NCBI GenBank assembly: GCA_012521935.1
Contig: JAAYLJ010000208.1
Location: 1 to 5,971 of the forward strand
DNA length: 5,971 bases
Reading direction: 5' to 3'
Source: Campylobacteraceae bacterium
GTDB taxonomy: Bacteria > Campylobacterota > Campylobacteria > Campylobacterales > Campylobacteraceae
Made by a program: the position numbers and the translations under genes. Position 1 is the first letter of the stretch, and every line of letters starts with the position of its first letter. The notes under the pieces are model-generated. The model was not told where the DNA came from and searched no databases. It worked only from the letters and a program-made list of their open reading frames with translations. Below, piece by piece: positions 1 to 5,971 of this stretch.

Positions 1-1763
1 CTTTTAATACAATGGGAGCCATGAGTAACTCAGGAGAAGGAGGAGAGCTTCCCTCAAGATTAAAAAGCTTCAAAAACTCTAAGATAAAACAGATAGCCTC
101 AGGTAGATTTGGAGTTACTCCATCTTACTTAAGAAGTGCGCAAGAAATTCAAATAAAAGTTGCCCAGGGTGCAAAACCTGGAGAGGGTGGGCAGTTGCCA
201 GGCCATAAAGTTACACCTCTTATTGCTTCACTTAGATACACAACTCCCGGCGTTACTTTAATCTCACCGCCTTCTCATCATGACTCAAGCTCAATAGAAG
301 ATTTAGCTCAACTTGTTTTTGATTTAAAACAAGTTAATCCAGAGGCTTTAATAGCAGTGAAAATAGTCTCAACCGCAGGCATTGGAGCAATTGCAGCTGG
401 GCTGGTTAAATCATACGCCGATAAGATAATAATCTCAGGCTCAGAAGGTGGAACTGGAGCTGCTTCTCAATCTTCCATTAAATATGCAGGAAATCCTTGG
501 GAGTTAGGACTTAGTGAAGTTCAAAGAGTTTTAAAAGCAAACAACTTAAGACAGAAGGTTTTGCTTGAGACTGATGGTGGTTTAAAAGTTGGGCTAGACA
601 TAGTTAAAGCTGCGATGCTAGGAGCTGAAAAGTTTGCTTTTGGAACTTTAGCTTTGGCTATCATTGGGTGTAAGATTTTAAGAGTTTGCCACTTAAATAG
701 ATGTTCTGTTGGTATTGCAACCCAAGATGAGAGATTAAGAGAGCATTTTGTTGGCACTAAAGAGAGACTCATAAACTATTTTACGCTTTTAGCGCAGGAT
801 GTTAGAGAGATTTTAGCAACACTTGGATACACAAAGCTTGAGGATTTAATTGGTAGAACTGATCTTTTAAAAACAAGTAATAAAAAGTTTGATTTTAGTG
901 AAATTTTACACTATGAAGAGGGTATAAATAGGTGGGGAAAAAGAGTCAATAAACCATTTGACAATAATGAGTTTGAAAAAGAGATTTTAAAAGAGGTTTA
1001 TAAAGTCATTGAAAATTCAAGAGAAAATATTGTTTTGCATAAAGATATTAAAAACTCAAACAGAAGCTTTGGAGCTTTGATTAGTGGGGAGATTGCAAAA
1101 TTTTATGGAAATGAAGGATTACCTGAAAATTCAATTAGATTTATATTAAATGGCGTTGCAGGCCAATCTTTAGGCGCATTTTTAGCTAGTGGAATAACCA
1201 TTAGGCTAAATGGAGTAACTAATGATTATTTAGGCAAAGGAATGAGTGGAGGAAAGATAGTGATAGTTCCTAAAAAGCAGGGTGCTCACTATTTTAGCGC
1301 TGGAAATAGTTGTCTTTATGGAGCTACAAATGGAAAGGTTTTCATTGCAGGAAGTGTTGGAGAGAGATTTTGTGTTAGAAACTCTGGAGCAACAGCTGTA
1401 GTTGAGGGGGTTGGAGATCATGCTTGTGAATACATGACAGGTGGAATTGTTGTCGTTTTAGGCAAAATGGGTATAAATTTTGGTGCTGGAATGACTGGTG
1501 GGGTTGCCTTTGTGTACGATAAAGAGCACGGCTTCATAGATAAATTAAACCAAGAGCTTGTAAGCGCAATGCGTATTGACATGGATGAAGCTGATGAAGC
1601 TAGACATTTTCTAAAAAGACTTCTTTTAACCCATGTTAATGAGACAAAAAGTTTAAAAGCTCAATATATTCTTGAAAATTTTAGACAAGAAGTGCGCTAT
1701 TTTTGGATGGTAAGGCCTAAAGATATGATGAAAGTACCTTTAAAACCAGAGGATGGAGATTAA
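1..1763 (+). CDS. gltB: Glutamate synthase (NADPH) large subunit, C-terminal part (5' end outside window)
   Basis: This is the large (alpha) subunit of glutamate synthase, which transfers the glutamine amide nitrogen to 2-oxoglutarate in the cytoplasm. The frame is open from the window edge (F-N-T precedes the first ATG at 12), so that ATG is internal; about 586 codons of a usual ~1,500 are present. Numbering from the ATG at 12, residues 1-290 are the second half of the FMN/2-oxoglutarate synthase domain: SNSGEGGE (5-12), QGAKPGEGGQLPG (52-64), GGTGA (146-150) and the FMN-phosphate region ETDGGLKVGLD (186-196). The three 3Fe-4S cysteines are C220, C226 and C231 in the normal C-x5-C-x4-C spacing. 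Residues ~345-505 are the glycine-rich GXGXG beta-helix domain (GVAGQSLGAF, NDYLGKGMSGG, GNSCLYGATNGKVF, EYMTGGIVVVLG, NFGAGMTGG). The N-terminal glutaminase domain lies upstream of the window. gltD follows directly, which points to the NADPH-type enzyme. Several usually invariant loop residues differ (see findings). The identity is secure. Confidence 0.97.
   Translation, partial: FNTMGAMSNSGEGGELPSRLKSFKNSKIKQIASGRFGVTPSYLRSAQEIQIKVAQGAKPGEGGQLPGHKVTPLIASLRYTTPGVTLISPPSHHDSSSIEDLAQLVFDLKQVNPEALIAVKIVSTAGIGAIAAGLVKSYADKIIISGSEGGTGAASQSSIKYAGNPWELGLSEVQRVLKANNLRQKVLLETDGGLKVGLDIVKAAMLGAEKFAFGTLALAIIGCKILRVCHLNRCSVGIATQDERLREHFVGTKERLINYFTLLAQDVREILATLGYTKLEDLIGRTDLLKTSNKKFDFSEILHYEEGINRWGKRVNKPFDNNEFEKEILKEVYKVIENSRENIVLHKDIKNSNRSFGALISGEIAKFYGNEGLPENSIRFILNGVAGQSLGAFLASGITIRLNGVTNDYLGKGMSGGKIVIVPKKQGAHYFSAGNSCLYGATNGKVFIAGSVGERFCVRNSGATAVVEGVGDHACEYMTGGIVVVLGKMGINFGAGMTGGVAFVYDKEHGFIDKLNQELVSAMRIDMDEADEARHFLKRLLLTHVNETKSLKAQYILENFRQEVRYFWMVRPKDMMKVPLKPEDGD
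1755..1758 (+). promoter_or_regulatory. Ribosome binding site of gltD (GGAG), deciding the start
   Basis: GGAG lies 6 nt before the ATG at 1765, a normal spacing. The alternative in-frame ATG at 1753 has its only purine-rich stretch (AGAGG, 1748-1752) directly touching the start codon, which is too close to work well. The site lies inside the last codons of gltB, so translation of the two subunits is probably coupled. Confidence 0.7.
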
Positions 1764-1764
1764 T

Positions 1765-3147
1765 ATGCAAAATTTTATTAATATAGAAAGAGTTGAGTTA
1801 AGACAAAAAAAAGTATCTGAAAGAGTTAAAGACTTTAAACAAAGCTATGAGCTATTTAATAAGGAAGATGCCACAACCCAAGCTAGCAGGTGCATTCAGT
1901 GCGGGGATCCATTTTGCCATGATAGATGTCCTTTGCACAATTACATCCCTTTTTGGTTAAGAGCTACCTACTTTGTAAAAGAGGAGCTAGCCTTTAATTT
2001 AAGCAATGAATCAAACCCTTTTCCAGAAATAACAGGTAGAGTTTGCCCTCAAGATAGGCTTTGCGAGGGGAGCTGTTCTTTAAATGATGGGCATGGTGCG
2101 GTAACTATTGGTGCAATTGAAACTTACATCAGTGAGCAAGCTTTTAAAAAAGGATTGAAACCAAAATTTCCAGGCATCACAACTGATAAAAAAGTAGCCA
2201 TCATAGGCTCAGGTCCAGCAGGACTCTCTGCTGCTACATTTTTATTAAGAGCTGGCATTAAAGTTTCCATCTATGAAAAAGAGTTAAAACCAGGTGGGCT
2301 TTTAACTTACGCAATACCAGGGTTTAAATTAGATAAAGATGTAGTTTTTCGTAGGGTCAATTGGCTAAAAGAAGCAGGCTTAGAGCTACATTTAGGTAAA
2401 GAAGTTGGCAAAGATATAGATTTTGATGAGATAATAAATAGCCATGACGCATCTTTTATAGCTATTGGACAAGAGGGCTCAAGAAGACCAAATATAACTA
2501 ATGAAAATGCACCTAGGGTGATGATGGCAATTGATTTTCTGCGCCTTAGCCAAAAAAAGCTTTTGGGCGAGGAGGTAGAAGATAGTACTCATTTAAAAGA
2601 TAAAAATATTGTAGTAATTGGTGGTGGAGATACTGCGATGGATTGCCTAAGAGTGGCCATTAGAGAGGGTGCTAAGAGTGCAAAATGTATATATAGAAGA
2701 GATAAAAGCAGTATGCCTGGATCTAATAAAGATTTTAAAATTGCTTTAGAAGAGGGCGCTAAATTCTCTTTTAATGCTGCTCCAAAAGAGATTTTGGTAA
2801 ATAGTGATGGCGAGGCTATTGGGTTAAATATGCAAAAAACTATTATTGAAAAAGATCCTAAAAGCCTTAAAGAGAGTATTAAAATGGTTAAAGGATCAGA
2901 GTTTAAAGTTGATGCAGATTTAATCATCTTTGCTCTTGGATTTATCTCTAAAAAATCAAACTTTTTGGCTGAAAATGGAGTAGAAATTGACAAATTTGGA
3001 CATATTGTTGTTAATGAAAACTTAGAGACAACAAAACCCTCAGTTTATGCGGGAGGGGATTGTCAAAGGGGATCTGATTTAGTTGTAACCGCAGCAGCAG
3101 ATGGCAAAAGAGCTGCGCAAAATATTATAAAATCCCTGCTTTTATAA
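1765..3147 (+). CDS. gltD: Glutamate synthase (NADPH) small subunit
   Basis: This is the beta subunit of GOGAT: it oxidises NADPH at FAD and passes electrons through two 4Fe-4S clusters to FMN in GltB. With the start at 1765 it has 460 residues, close to the family's usual ~470. Cluster cysteines are at C43, C46, C51, C55 (CIQCGDPFCHDRC) and C94, C100, C104 (CPQDRLCEGSC). The FAD Rossmann motif GSGPAG is at 148-153, followed by the acidic E171 in IYEKE. The NADPH-binding motif GGGDTAMDC is at 286-294, and the closing FAD motif YAGGDCQRGSD at ~428-438 is followed by AAADGKRAA. The start at 1765 (MQNFINIER) is preferred over 1753 because of the ribosome binding site and because the GltD I recall from C. 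jejuni begins MQNF. It starts 1 nt after the gltB stop, so the two are co-transcribed. No intrinsic terminator follows. The last codons include TCC-CTG, which form one arm of an inverted repeat with the accD leader. Confidence 0.96.
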   Translation: MQNFINIERVELRQKKVSERVKDFKQSYELFNKEDATTQASRCIQCGDPFCHDRCPLHNYIPFWLRATYFVKEELAFNLSNESNPFPEITGRVCPQDRLCEGSCSLNDGHGAVTIGAIETYISEQAFKKGLKPKFPGITTDKKVAIIGSGPAGLSAATFLLRAGIKVSIYEKELKPGGLLTYAIPGFKLDKDVVFRRVNWLKEAGLELHLGKEVGKDIDFDEIINSHDASFIAIGQEGSRRPNITNENAPRVMMAIDFLRLSQKKLLGEEVEDSTHLKDKNIVVIGGGDTAMDCLRVAIREGAKSAKCIYRRDKSSMPGSNKDFKIALEEGAKFSFNAAPKEILVNSDGEAIGLNMQKTIIEKDPKSLKESIKMVKGSEFKVDADLIIFALGFISKKSNFLAENGVEIDKFGHIVVNENLETTKPSVYAGGDCQRGSDLVVTAAADGKRAAQNIIKSLLL

Positions 3148-3177
3148 CTATCAATAAGAGTAGATAAGGAAAATTTT

Positions 3178-3185
3178 GGTACAAT
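3178..3185 (+). promoter_or_regulatory. Predicted sigma-70 promoter (extended -10) for the accD operon
   Basis: GGTACAAT gives a TACAAT -10 box at 3180-3185 with an upstream GG. It fits the Campylobacter housekeeping promoter pattern, in which the extended -10 dominates and no conserved -35 is needed; an A/T-rich run (AAAATTTT) precedes it and no convincing -35 is visible. Transcription would start near 3191-3193, giving a leader of about 25 nt before the accD ATG. It sits in the only sizeable intergenic gap, between two functionally unrelated operons, which supports the call. Confidence 0.6.
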
Positions 3186-3204
3186 TGGGCGAAATTTGGA
3201 AAAG

Positions 3205-3209
3205 CAGGG
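3205..3209 (+). promoter_or_regulatory. Ribosome binding site of accD (CAGGG)
   Basis: This purine-rich AGGG core is 7 nt upstream of the accD ATG at 3217. It is unusual in lying entirely within the right arm of the 10-bp inverted repeat, so pairing with the gltD 3' end in a read-through RNA would cover it. Confidence 0.6.
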
Positions 3210-3216
3210 TTAGTTT

Positions 3217-4104
3217 ATGAAATTTGGAGAAATTTTTTCTAAGATTAGACGAAAGCAATCAGCCCCAGAGGAAGCTCCTAGTCACTGGGTTAAATGCCAA
3301 CAGTGCCAATCGCTCATGTATTTTAAAGAGGTTGAGTATAGATATAATGTATGCCCAAAGTGTGGATATCATATGAGAATAAGTGCTTTAAAAAGAGTGG
3401 AATTGCTTTGTGATGAAGGTACATTTAATGAGTATGACTCTTCGCTTTTGCCAATTGATCCACTTAAATTTGTAGATAAAAAATCATATAAAAAACGAAT
3501 TCAAGAAGCTTATGAGAAGACAAATAGATACTCTTGCGTAATTAGCGGAGAGTGTGAAATAAACAAAATCCCTACCCAATTAGTCATATTTGATTTTAGT
3601 TTTATGGGTGGGAGTTTAGGCTCAGTTGAGGGTGAAAAGATAGTTAGAGCTGTAAATAGGGCGATTGAGAAAAAGCAAGGCTTAGTGATAGTAAGTGCAA
3701 GCGGGGGAGCTAGAATGCAAGAGAGTACATTTTCTTTGCTTCAAATGTCTAAAACCTCAGCAGCACTAAAAAGATTATCAGATGCAAAACTACCATACAT
3801 TTCAGTTTTAACTGATCCTACCATGGGTGGAGTTAGCGCTTCATTTGCTTGGCTTGGAGATATTATTATGGCTGAACCTGGAGCTTTGATTGGATTTGCA
3901 GGACAAAGAGTCATTAAGCAAACAATTGGAGCAGATCTACCTGAAGGGTTTCAAAGATCTGAATTTTTACTAAAACATGGCTTAATAGATATGATAGTTA
4001 AAAGAAATGATTTGAAAAAAACCATCTCTGACTCTTTGCAATTTTTTAAAACCATAAAAGAAAACGATGAAGAGTTTGAATTAAAACTTAAAGAGCAGGT
4101 TTGA
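3217..4104 (+). CDS. accD: Acetyl-CoA carboxylase carboxyltransferase subunit beta
   Basis: AccD pairs with AccA to form the alpha2-beta2 carboxyltransferase that moves the carboxyl group from carboxybiotin to acetyl-CoA, giving malonyl-CoA, the first committed step of fatty-acid synthesis in the cytosol. The 295 residues match the usual ~285-305. The N-terminal four-cysteine zinc ribbon is intact: C27, C30, C46, C49 (CQQC and CPKC), with the same spacing as in E. coli AccD. The crotonase-fold core follows, with the family motifs FDFSFMGGSLGSVEGEK (125-141), SASGGARMQES (160-170), TDPTMGGVSASFA (199-211) and GFAGQRVI (226-233). The start MKFGEIFSKIRRKQ has a well-placed ribosome binding site and no competing start. 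It is the first gene of a tight cluster; its TGA stop overlaps the rlmH TTG start. accA is not in the window, which is common, since accA and accD are often unlinked. Confidence 0.97.
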   Translation: MKFGEIFSKIRRKQSAPEEAPSHWVKCQQCQSLMYFKEVEYRYNVCPKCGYHMRISALKRVELLCDEGTFNEYDSSLLPIDPLKFVDKKSYKKRIQEAYEKTNRYSCVISGECEINKIPTQLVIFDFSFMGGSLGSVEGEKIVRAVNRAIEKKQGLVIVSASGGARMQESTFSLLQMSKTSAALKRLSDAKLPYISVLTDPTMGGVSASFAWLGDIIMAEPGALIGFAGQRVIKQTIGADLPEGFQRSEFLLKHGLIDMIVKRNDLKKTISDSLQFFKTIKENDEEFELKLKEQV

Positions 4105-4556
4105 AAATAAGGATTTTTGCAATAGAAAAAAGCTCAGATTCAATCACTAAAGAGTTAGAAAATTATTATAAAAAATTATCCTCCCCTTTTGCAAAAATAG
4201 AGTTAAATTCAGTTTCAAATAAAGAGATACTAAAGGCGCAACAGCTTGGAGTTAAAGAGGCACAAAACTCTTATACAAAAGCTTTAAAGCCCCATATAAA
4301 CGGTTTTTCTATAGCCTTAGATCCTCTTGGTGAGAGCGTGGATAGCAAAGGGTTTGCTAAGCTGCTATTAGATAGTCCAATTATCAATTTTTTTATAGGT
4401 GGAGCTTATGGTTTTGAGGATGAATTTTTGAATTTAAATCAAAAGGTTATAAGCTTAAGTAGACTAACATACGCTCATAAAATTGCTAAAGTTGTTTTAT
4501 TGGAACAAATTTATCGAGGATTGAGCATAAATGGTGGTCATCCTTATCATAAATAG
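4101..4556 (+). CDS. rlmH: 23S rRNA (pseudouridine-1915-N3)-methyltransferase RlmH
   Basis: RlmH is a SPOUT-class, SAM-dependent methyltransferase, active as a dimer, that N3-methylates pseudouridine 1915 in helix 69 of 23S rRNA on assembled 70S ribosomes. The 151 residues fit the family (~155). Family marks seen are IALDPLGES (71-79), the trefoil-knot SAM loop FFIGGAYGF (97-105), SLSRLTYAH (118-126) and the C-terminal signature EQIYRG...NGGHPYHK (135-151). The start codon is TTG at 4101, sharing bases with the accD TGA stop (TTGA). The first residues KIRIFAIEKS form the expected first beta strand, so no later start is reasonable. AAAGAG at 4090-4095 may serve as a weak ribosome binding site 5 nt upstream; termination-reinitiation from accD is likely. 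The N-terminal half is divergent from textbook RlmH, as is usual in Campylobacterota, while the catalytic C-terminal half is well kept. Confidence 0.95.
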   Translation: MKIRIFAIEKSSDSITKELENYYKKLSSPFAKIELNSVSNKEILKAQQLGVKEAQNSYTKALKPHINGFSIALDPLGESVDSKGFAKLLLDSPIINFFIGGAYGFEDEFLNLNQKVISLSRLTYAHKIAKVVLLEQIYRGLSINGGHPYHK

Positions 4557-4571
4557 CCATAAAGGAATAAA

Positions 4572-4928
4572 ATGCGTGAAAGTGATTTAAACTATTTTAA
4601 AACAATACTTCAAGAGCGTAAGCAACAGATTCGTAAAAATATAGAAGATGCGTATAAAGAGTTAGAAGGACTAAGTGAAAGTGGTGCTAAAGATGATTTA
4701 GATCATGCTTCAATCAACACTGATAGAATGATTGAGCAAGCAATTTCTGCTGTTCAAGCAAAGGAACTCTCCGAGATTGAAGTAGCTATGGGCAAGATTG
4801 CAAATAAGAGTTATGGGATATGTGAAATGTGTGAAGAGGAGATAAGTATGCAACGCCTTAAAGTAAAACCTCATGCAAAATTTTGTATTGTATGTCGTGA
4901 AATAATAGAGAAGACAAAAAAGTCTTAA
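4572..4928 (+). CDS. dksA: RNA polymerase-binding transcription factor DksA
   Basis: DksA enters the RNA polymerase secondary channel and, with ppGpp, lowers rRNA promoter activity and adjusts growth-related genes. The protein has 118 residues, shorter than the 151 of E. coli, but a similar short form (~120) is known in Campylobacter. Residues ~5-35 and ~48-78 form the two helices of the coiled coil. The tip carries DDLDHA (41-46), matching the functional D-x-x-D-x-A motif (D41, D44, A46). The four-cysteine zinc finger is complete: C84, C87 (CEMC) and C105, C108 (CIVC), followed by the short C-terminal helix. AAAGGA at 4561-4566 is a good ribosome binding site 5 nt before the ATG. It starts 15 nt after rlmH with no visible terminator or promoter, so it is probably in the accD transcript. 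TraR or another DksA-family protein is possible, but the complete tip motif and zinc finger favour true DksA. Confidence 0.95.
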   Translation: MRESDLNYFKTILQERKQQIRKNIEDAYKELEGLSESGAKDDLDHASINTDRMIEQAISAVQAKELSEIEVAMGKIANKSYGICEMCEEEISMQRLKVKPHAKFCIVCREIIEKTKKS

Positions 4929-4941
4929 AAAGGAAATAAGC

Positions 4942-5946
4942 ATGGGAATCAAACGCTACTTTGTTTTGGCCTTAGTGTTTGCTACTGCCCTTGGGCTGTA
5001 TGTATATAGCTTTAATGGAGACTCTTTTACCATTGAGTTACTAGGACTTTCGGCAACTTTGCCTGTTGCTATTTGGGCTATTATTCCTATTTTTACTCTT
5101 ATTGTAGCTTCAGTATTGCACATGTCTTTTTACTACATAGTCCAACTTATGGAGGCAAGATCTTTAAAGAAAGATTATGAGAGTTTTTTAAAGTTTACAA
5201 AGAGTGTACTTTTAAATGAAGATGCAAAAGTTGAGTATAAAACTCATTGGTTTGAACTTTTAACTAAGCTTTTATCACAAATGGAGTTAAAAAAAGATGC
5301 TTTAACCAATGAGATTGATTCTGATGAGTTAAAAGAAGTGATAGAGTTAAGCAATAAAATTTACAATAATGAAGTAGTTGAATTAAAAAAATATCGCTTA
5401 AGACAGAGCAACCCTCTTGTCATACAAAATAGACTAAACTCTTTTAGTAAAAATTATAAATTTGCCATAGAAGCACTTGAGGAAAAACCTGATTCAAGTA
5501 GTAAGCTATTTCAAGCCGCAAGAGATGTTGTGCTAAAACAAGGAACTTTTGAAGAGATAGAGCGACTCTTAGAGCTAAATACAGATGAAAGCTTAACTCT
5601 TTTTAAGAGGTTTATTGACAATAACGATAGCTTACATATGGAAAATGATGCTTTAGAAAAAACTCTATTAAACTCAAATTTTAATAAAAAAGATTTTACA
5701 GAAGCTGCAAAAATCTTAAAAGAAAAATTAACTCCAGATGGATTATTGGCTTTGTTTGAGAGAGTTTATGGCATTAAGCCAGAAGCTAGCGAAGCTTATC
5801 TTTACATACTTTTTGAATTGCAAATGATAGATAAAGCAAAAGAAATTTTATACAATAGTGATGCTGAAGAGTTTGAAGAGTTTAAATTACTTCTTTTTTT
5901 AAGAGATCAAGGAAAGCAGTACGGAACAGATCTATTTTTTAAATGA
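4942..5946 (+). CDS. Conserved Campylobacterota membrane protein, LapA-like hairpin with helical cytosolic tail
   Basis: This protein of 334 residues has no firmly known function. It corresponds by position to C. jejuni Cj0124c. Two transmembrane helices are clear: ~6-23 (YFVLALVFATALGLYVYS) and ~41-66. They are joined by a short segment, NGDSFTIELLGLSATLPVA, whose strand-then-proline pattern resembles the LapA (DUF1049) hairpin. Positive residues before the first helix (K4, R5) and after the second (R73, K76, K77) predict both ends in the cytosol. Residues ~70-334 are soluble, charged and largely helical, with Glu/Lys-rich amphipathic segments and possible TPR-like helix pairs (for example ~250-305). 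No catalytic motif or cysteine is visible. AAAAAGGA (4927-4934) is a strong ribosome binding site; the gene starts 13 nt after dksA and its stop overlaps the next ATG, so it is in the same operon. The LapA relationship is inference from topology and pattern only. Confidence 0.85.
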   Translation: MGIKRYFVLALVFATALGLYVYSFNGDSFTIELLGLSATLPVAIWAIIPIFTLIVASVLHMSFYYIVQLMEARSLKKDYESFLKFTKSVLLNEDAKVEYKTHWFELLTKLLSQMELKKDALTNEIDSDELKEVIELSNKIYNNEVVELKKYRLRQSNPLVIQNRLNSFSKNYKFAIEALEEKPDSSSKLFQAARDVVLKQGTFEEIERLLELNTDESLTLFKRFIDNNDSLHMENDALEKTLLNSNFNKKDFTEAAKILKEKLTPDGLLALFERVYGIKPEASEAYLYILFELQMIDKAKEILYNSDAEEFEEFKLLLFLRDQGKQYGTDLFFK

Positions 5947-5971
5947 ATATCATAGATTTTAACTCTTTTCC
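5943..5971 (+). CDS. Probable tRNA-dihydrouridine synthase, first codons only (3' end outside window)
   Basis: An ATG at 5943 overlaps the TGA stop of the preceding gene (ATGA) and opens a frame reading MNIIDFNSF followed by a proline codon, to the window edge. Dus enzymes are FMN-dependent and reduce uridine to dihydrouridine in tRNA. The call rests mainly on gene order: in C. jejuni the next gene (Cj0123c) is a tRNA-dihydrouridine synthase beginning MIDF, which resembles the IIDF seen here. No Shine-Dalgarno is visible directly upstream, so translational coupling through the ATGA overlap is likely. Ten codons cannot prove the identity. Confidence 0.55.

Larger units (their letters stand above)
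3134..3209. repeat. 10-bp perfect inverted repeat spanning the gltD end and the accD leader
   Basis: CCCTGCTTTT at 3134-3143 is exactly reverse-complementary to AAAAGCAGGG at 3200-3209, with a 56-nt spacer. The left arm is in the last gltD codons and the right arm contains the accD Shine-Dalgarno. The predicted accD promoter is inside the spacer. The loop is too long and lacks a trailing U-run, so this is not a standard intrinsic terminator. The repeat is seen directly; any function is inference. Confidence 0.6.

Noticed and set aside
521..772. Open frame of 83 codons on the - strand inside gltB.
   Set aside because: It lies wholly antisense to strongly conserved gltB coding sequence including the Fe-S cysteines. 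It has no ribosome binding site or recognisable motif.
1805..1812. Run of eight A residues near the 5' end of gltD: possible slippage or phase-variation site.
   Set aside because: It encodes Lys-Lys in frame and such A runs are expected at this base composition. Campylobacter phase variation mostly uses long G/C tracts, and none is present.
2589..2993. Open frame of 134 codons on the - strand inside gltD.
   Set aside because: It is antisense to the conserved NADPH-binding half of gltD. Its Leu/Ile/Ser-rich product is typical of the complement of AT-rich Lys/Glu coding sequence.
3148..3216. Intrinsic terminator after gltD.
   Set aside because: No short GC-rich hairpin followed by a T run is present. 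The only inverted repeat has a 56-nt loop and a promoter within it.
3191..3228. Direct repeat GAAATTTGGA at 3191-3200 and 3219-3228, with a looser copy near 3171, around the accD promoter and start: possible operator.
   Set aside because: The right copy is simply the M-K-F-G codons, and the 9-base core also occurs inside gltD (2992-3000), so the word is common in this AT-rich DNA. No symmetry or known operator match supports it.
4710..4952. Open frame of 80 codons on the - strand over dksA.
   Set aside because: It is antisense to the DksA zinc finger; its product is a by-product of the opposite strand and no promoter or ribosome binding site supports it.
5894..5940. T runs near the end of the membrane-protein gene (T7 at 5894-5900, T6 at 5935-5940) as a terminator.
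   Set aside because: No GC-rich stem precedes either run, both are inside coding sequence, and the next gene overlaps the stop codon.
1..5971. A new mobile, defence or secondary-metabolism system somewhere in the window.
   Set aside because: Every coding stretch belongs to a recognised core gene or a conserved membrane protein. There are no transposases, integrases, att-like repeats, CRISPR spacing or toxin-antitoxin pairs, and no stretch without a gene is longer than 69 bp.

Overview
The window looks like ordinary core chromosome from a Campylobacterota species, most likely Campylobacter or a close relative. The pointers are AT-rich DNA, the very compact gene order, a short (118-residue) DksA, and the run accD - rlmH - dksA - two-TM membrane protein - dus. 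I recall that same order in Campylobacter jejuni (Cj0127c to Cj0123c). All genes are on the + strand. I cannot name the species from the sequence alone.

Region 1 (1-3147) is the end of an ammonia-assimilation operon. It holds the C-terminal ~40% of gltB, the large (FMN / 3Fe-4S) subunit of glutamate synthase, followed with overlap-level spacing by complete gltD, the small FAD / 4Fe-4S / NADPH subunit. Together they make NADPH-dependent GOGAT, which turns 2-oxoglutarate plus glutamine into two glutamates.

Region 2 (3148-3216) is the only real intergenic gap, 69 bp. It carries a good Campylobacter-type extended -10 promoter for the next operon. A 10-bp perfect inverted repeat has its left arm in the last codons of gltD and its right arm over the accD ribosome binding site. 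This is the most interesting non-coding signal in the window.

Region 3 (3217-5971) is a tight, apparently co-transcribed cluster: accD (carboxyltransferase beta subunit of acetyl-CoA carboxylase), rlmH (23S rRNA pseudouridine-1915 methyltransferase, TTG start overlapping the accD stop), dksA (RNA-polymerase-binding stringent-response factor), a conserved membrane protein with a LapA-like two-helix hairpin and a long helical cytosolic tail, and the first codons of a probable tRNA-dihydrouridine synthase (ATGA overlap). Gaps are 15 nt or less. The cluster links the first committed step of fatty-acid synthesis with ribosome and tRNA modification and with a growth-rate regulator.

I see no mobile elements, CRISPR, tRNA or rRNA, prophage or defence genes. 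I found no convincing new biological system; the findings are modest regulatory and sequence-divergence observations.
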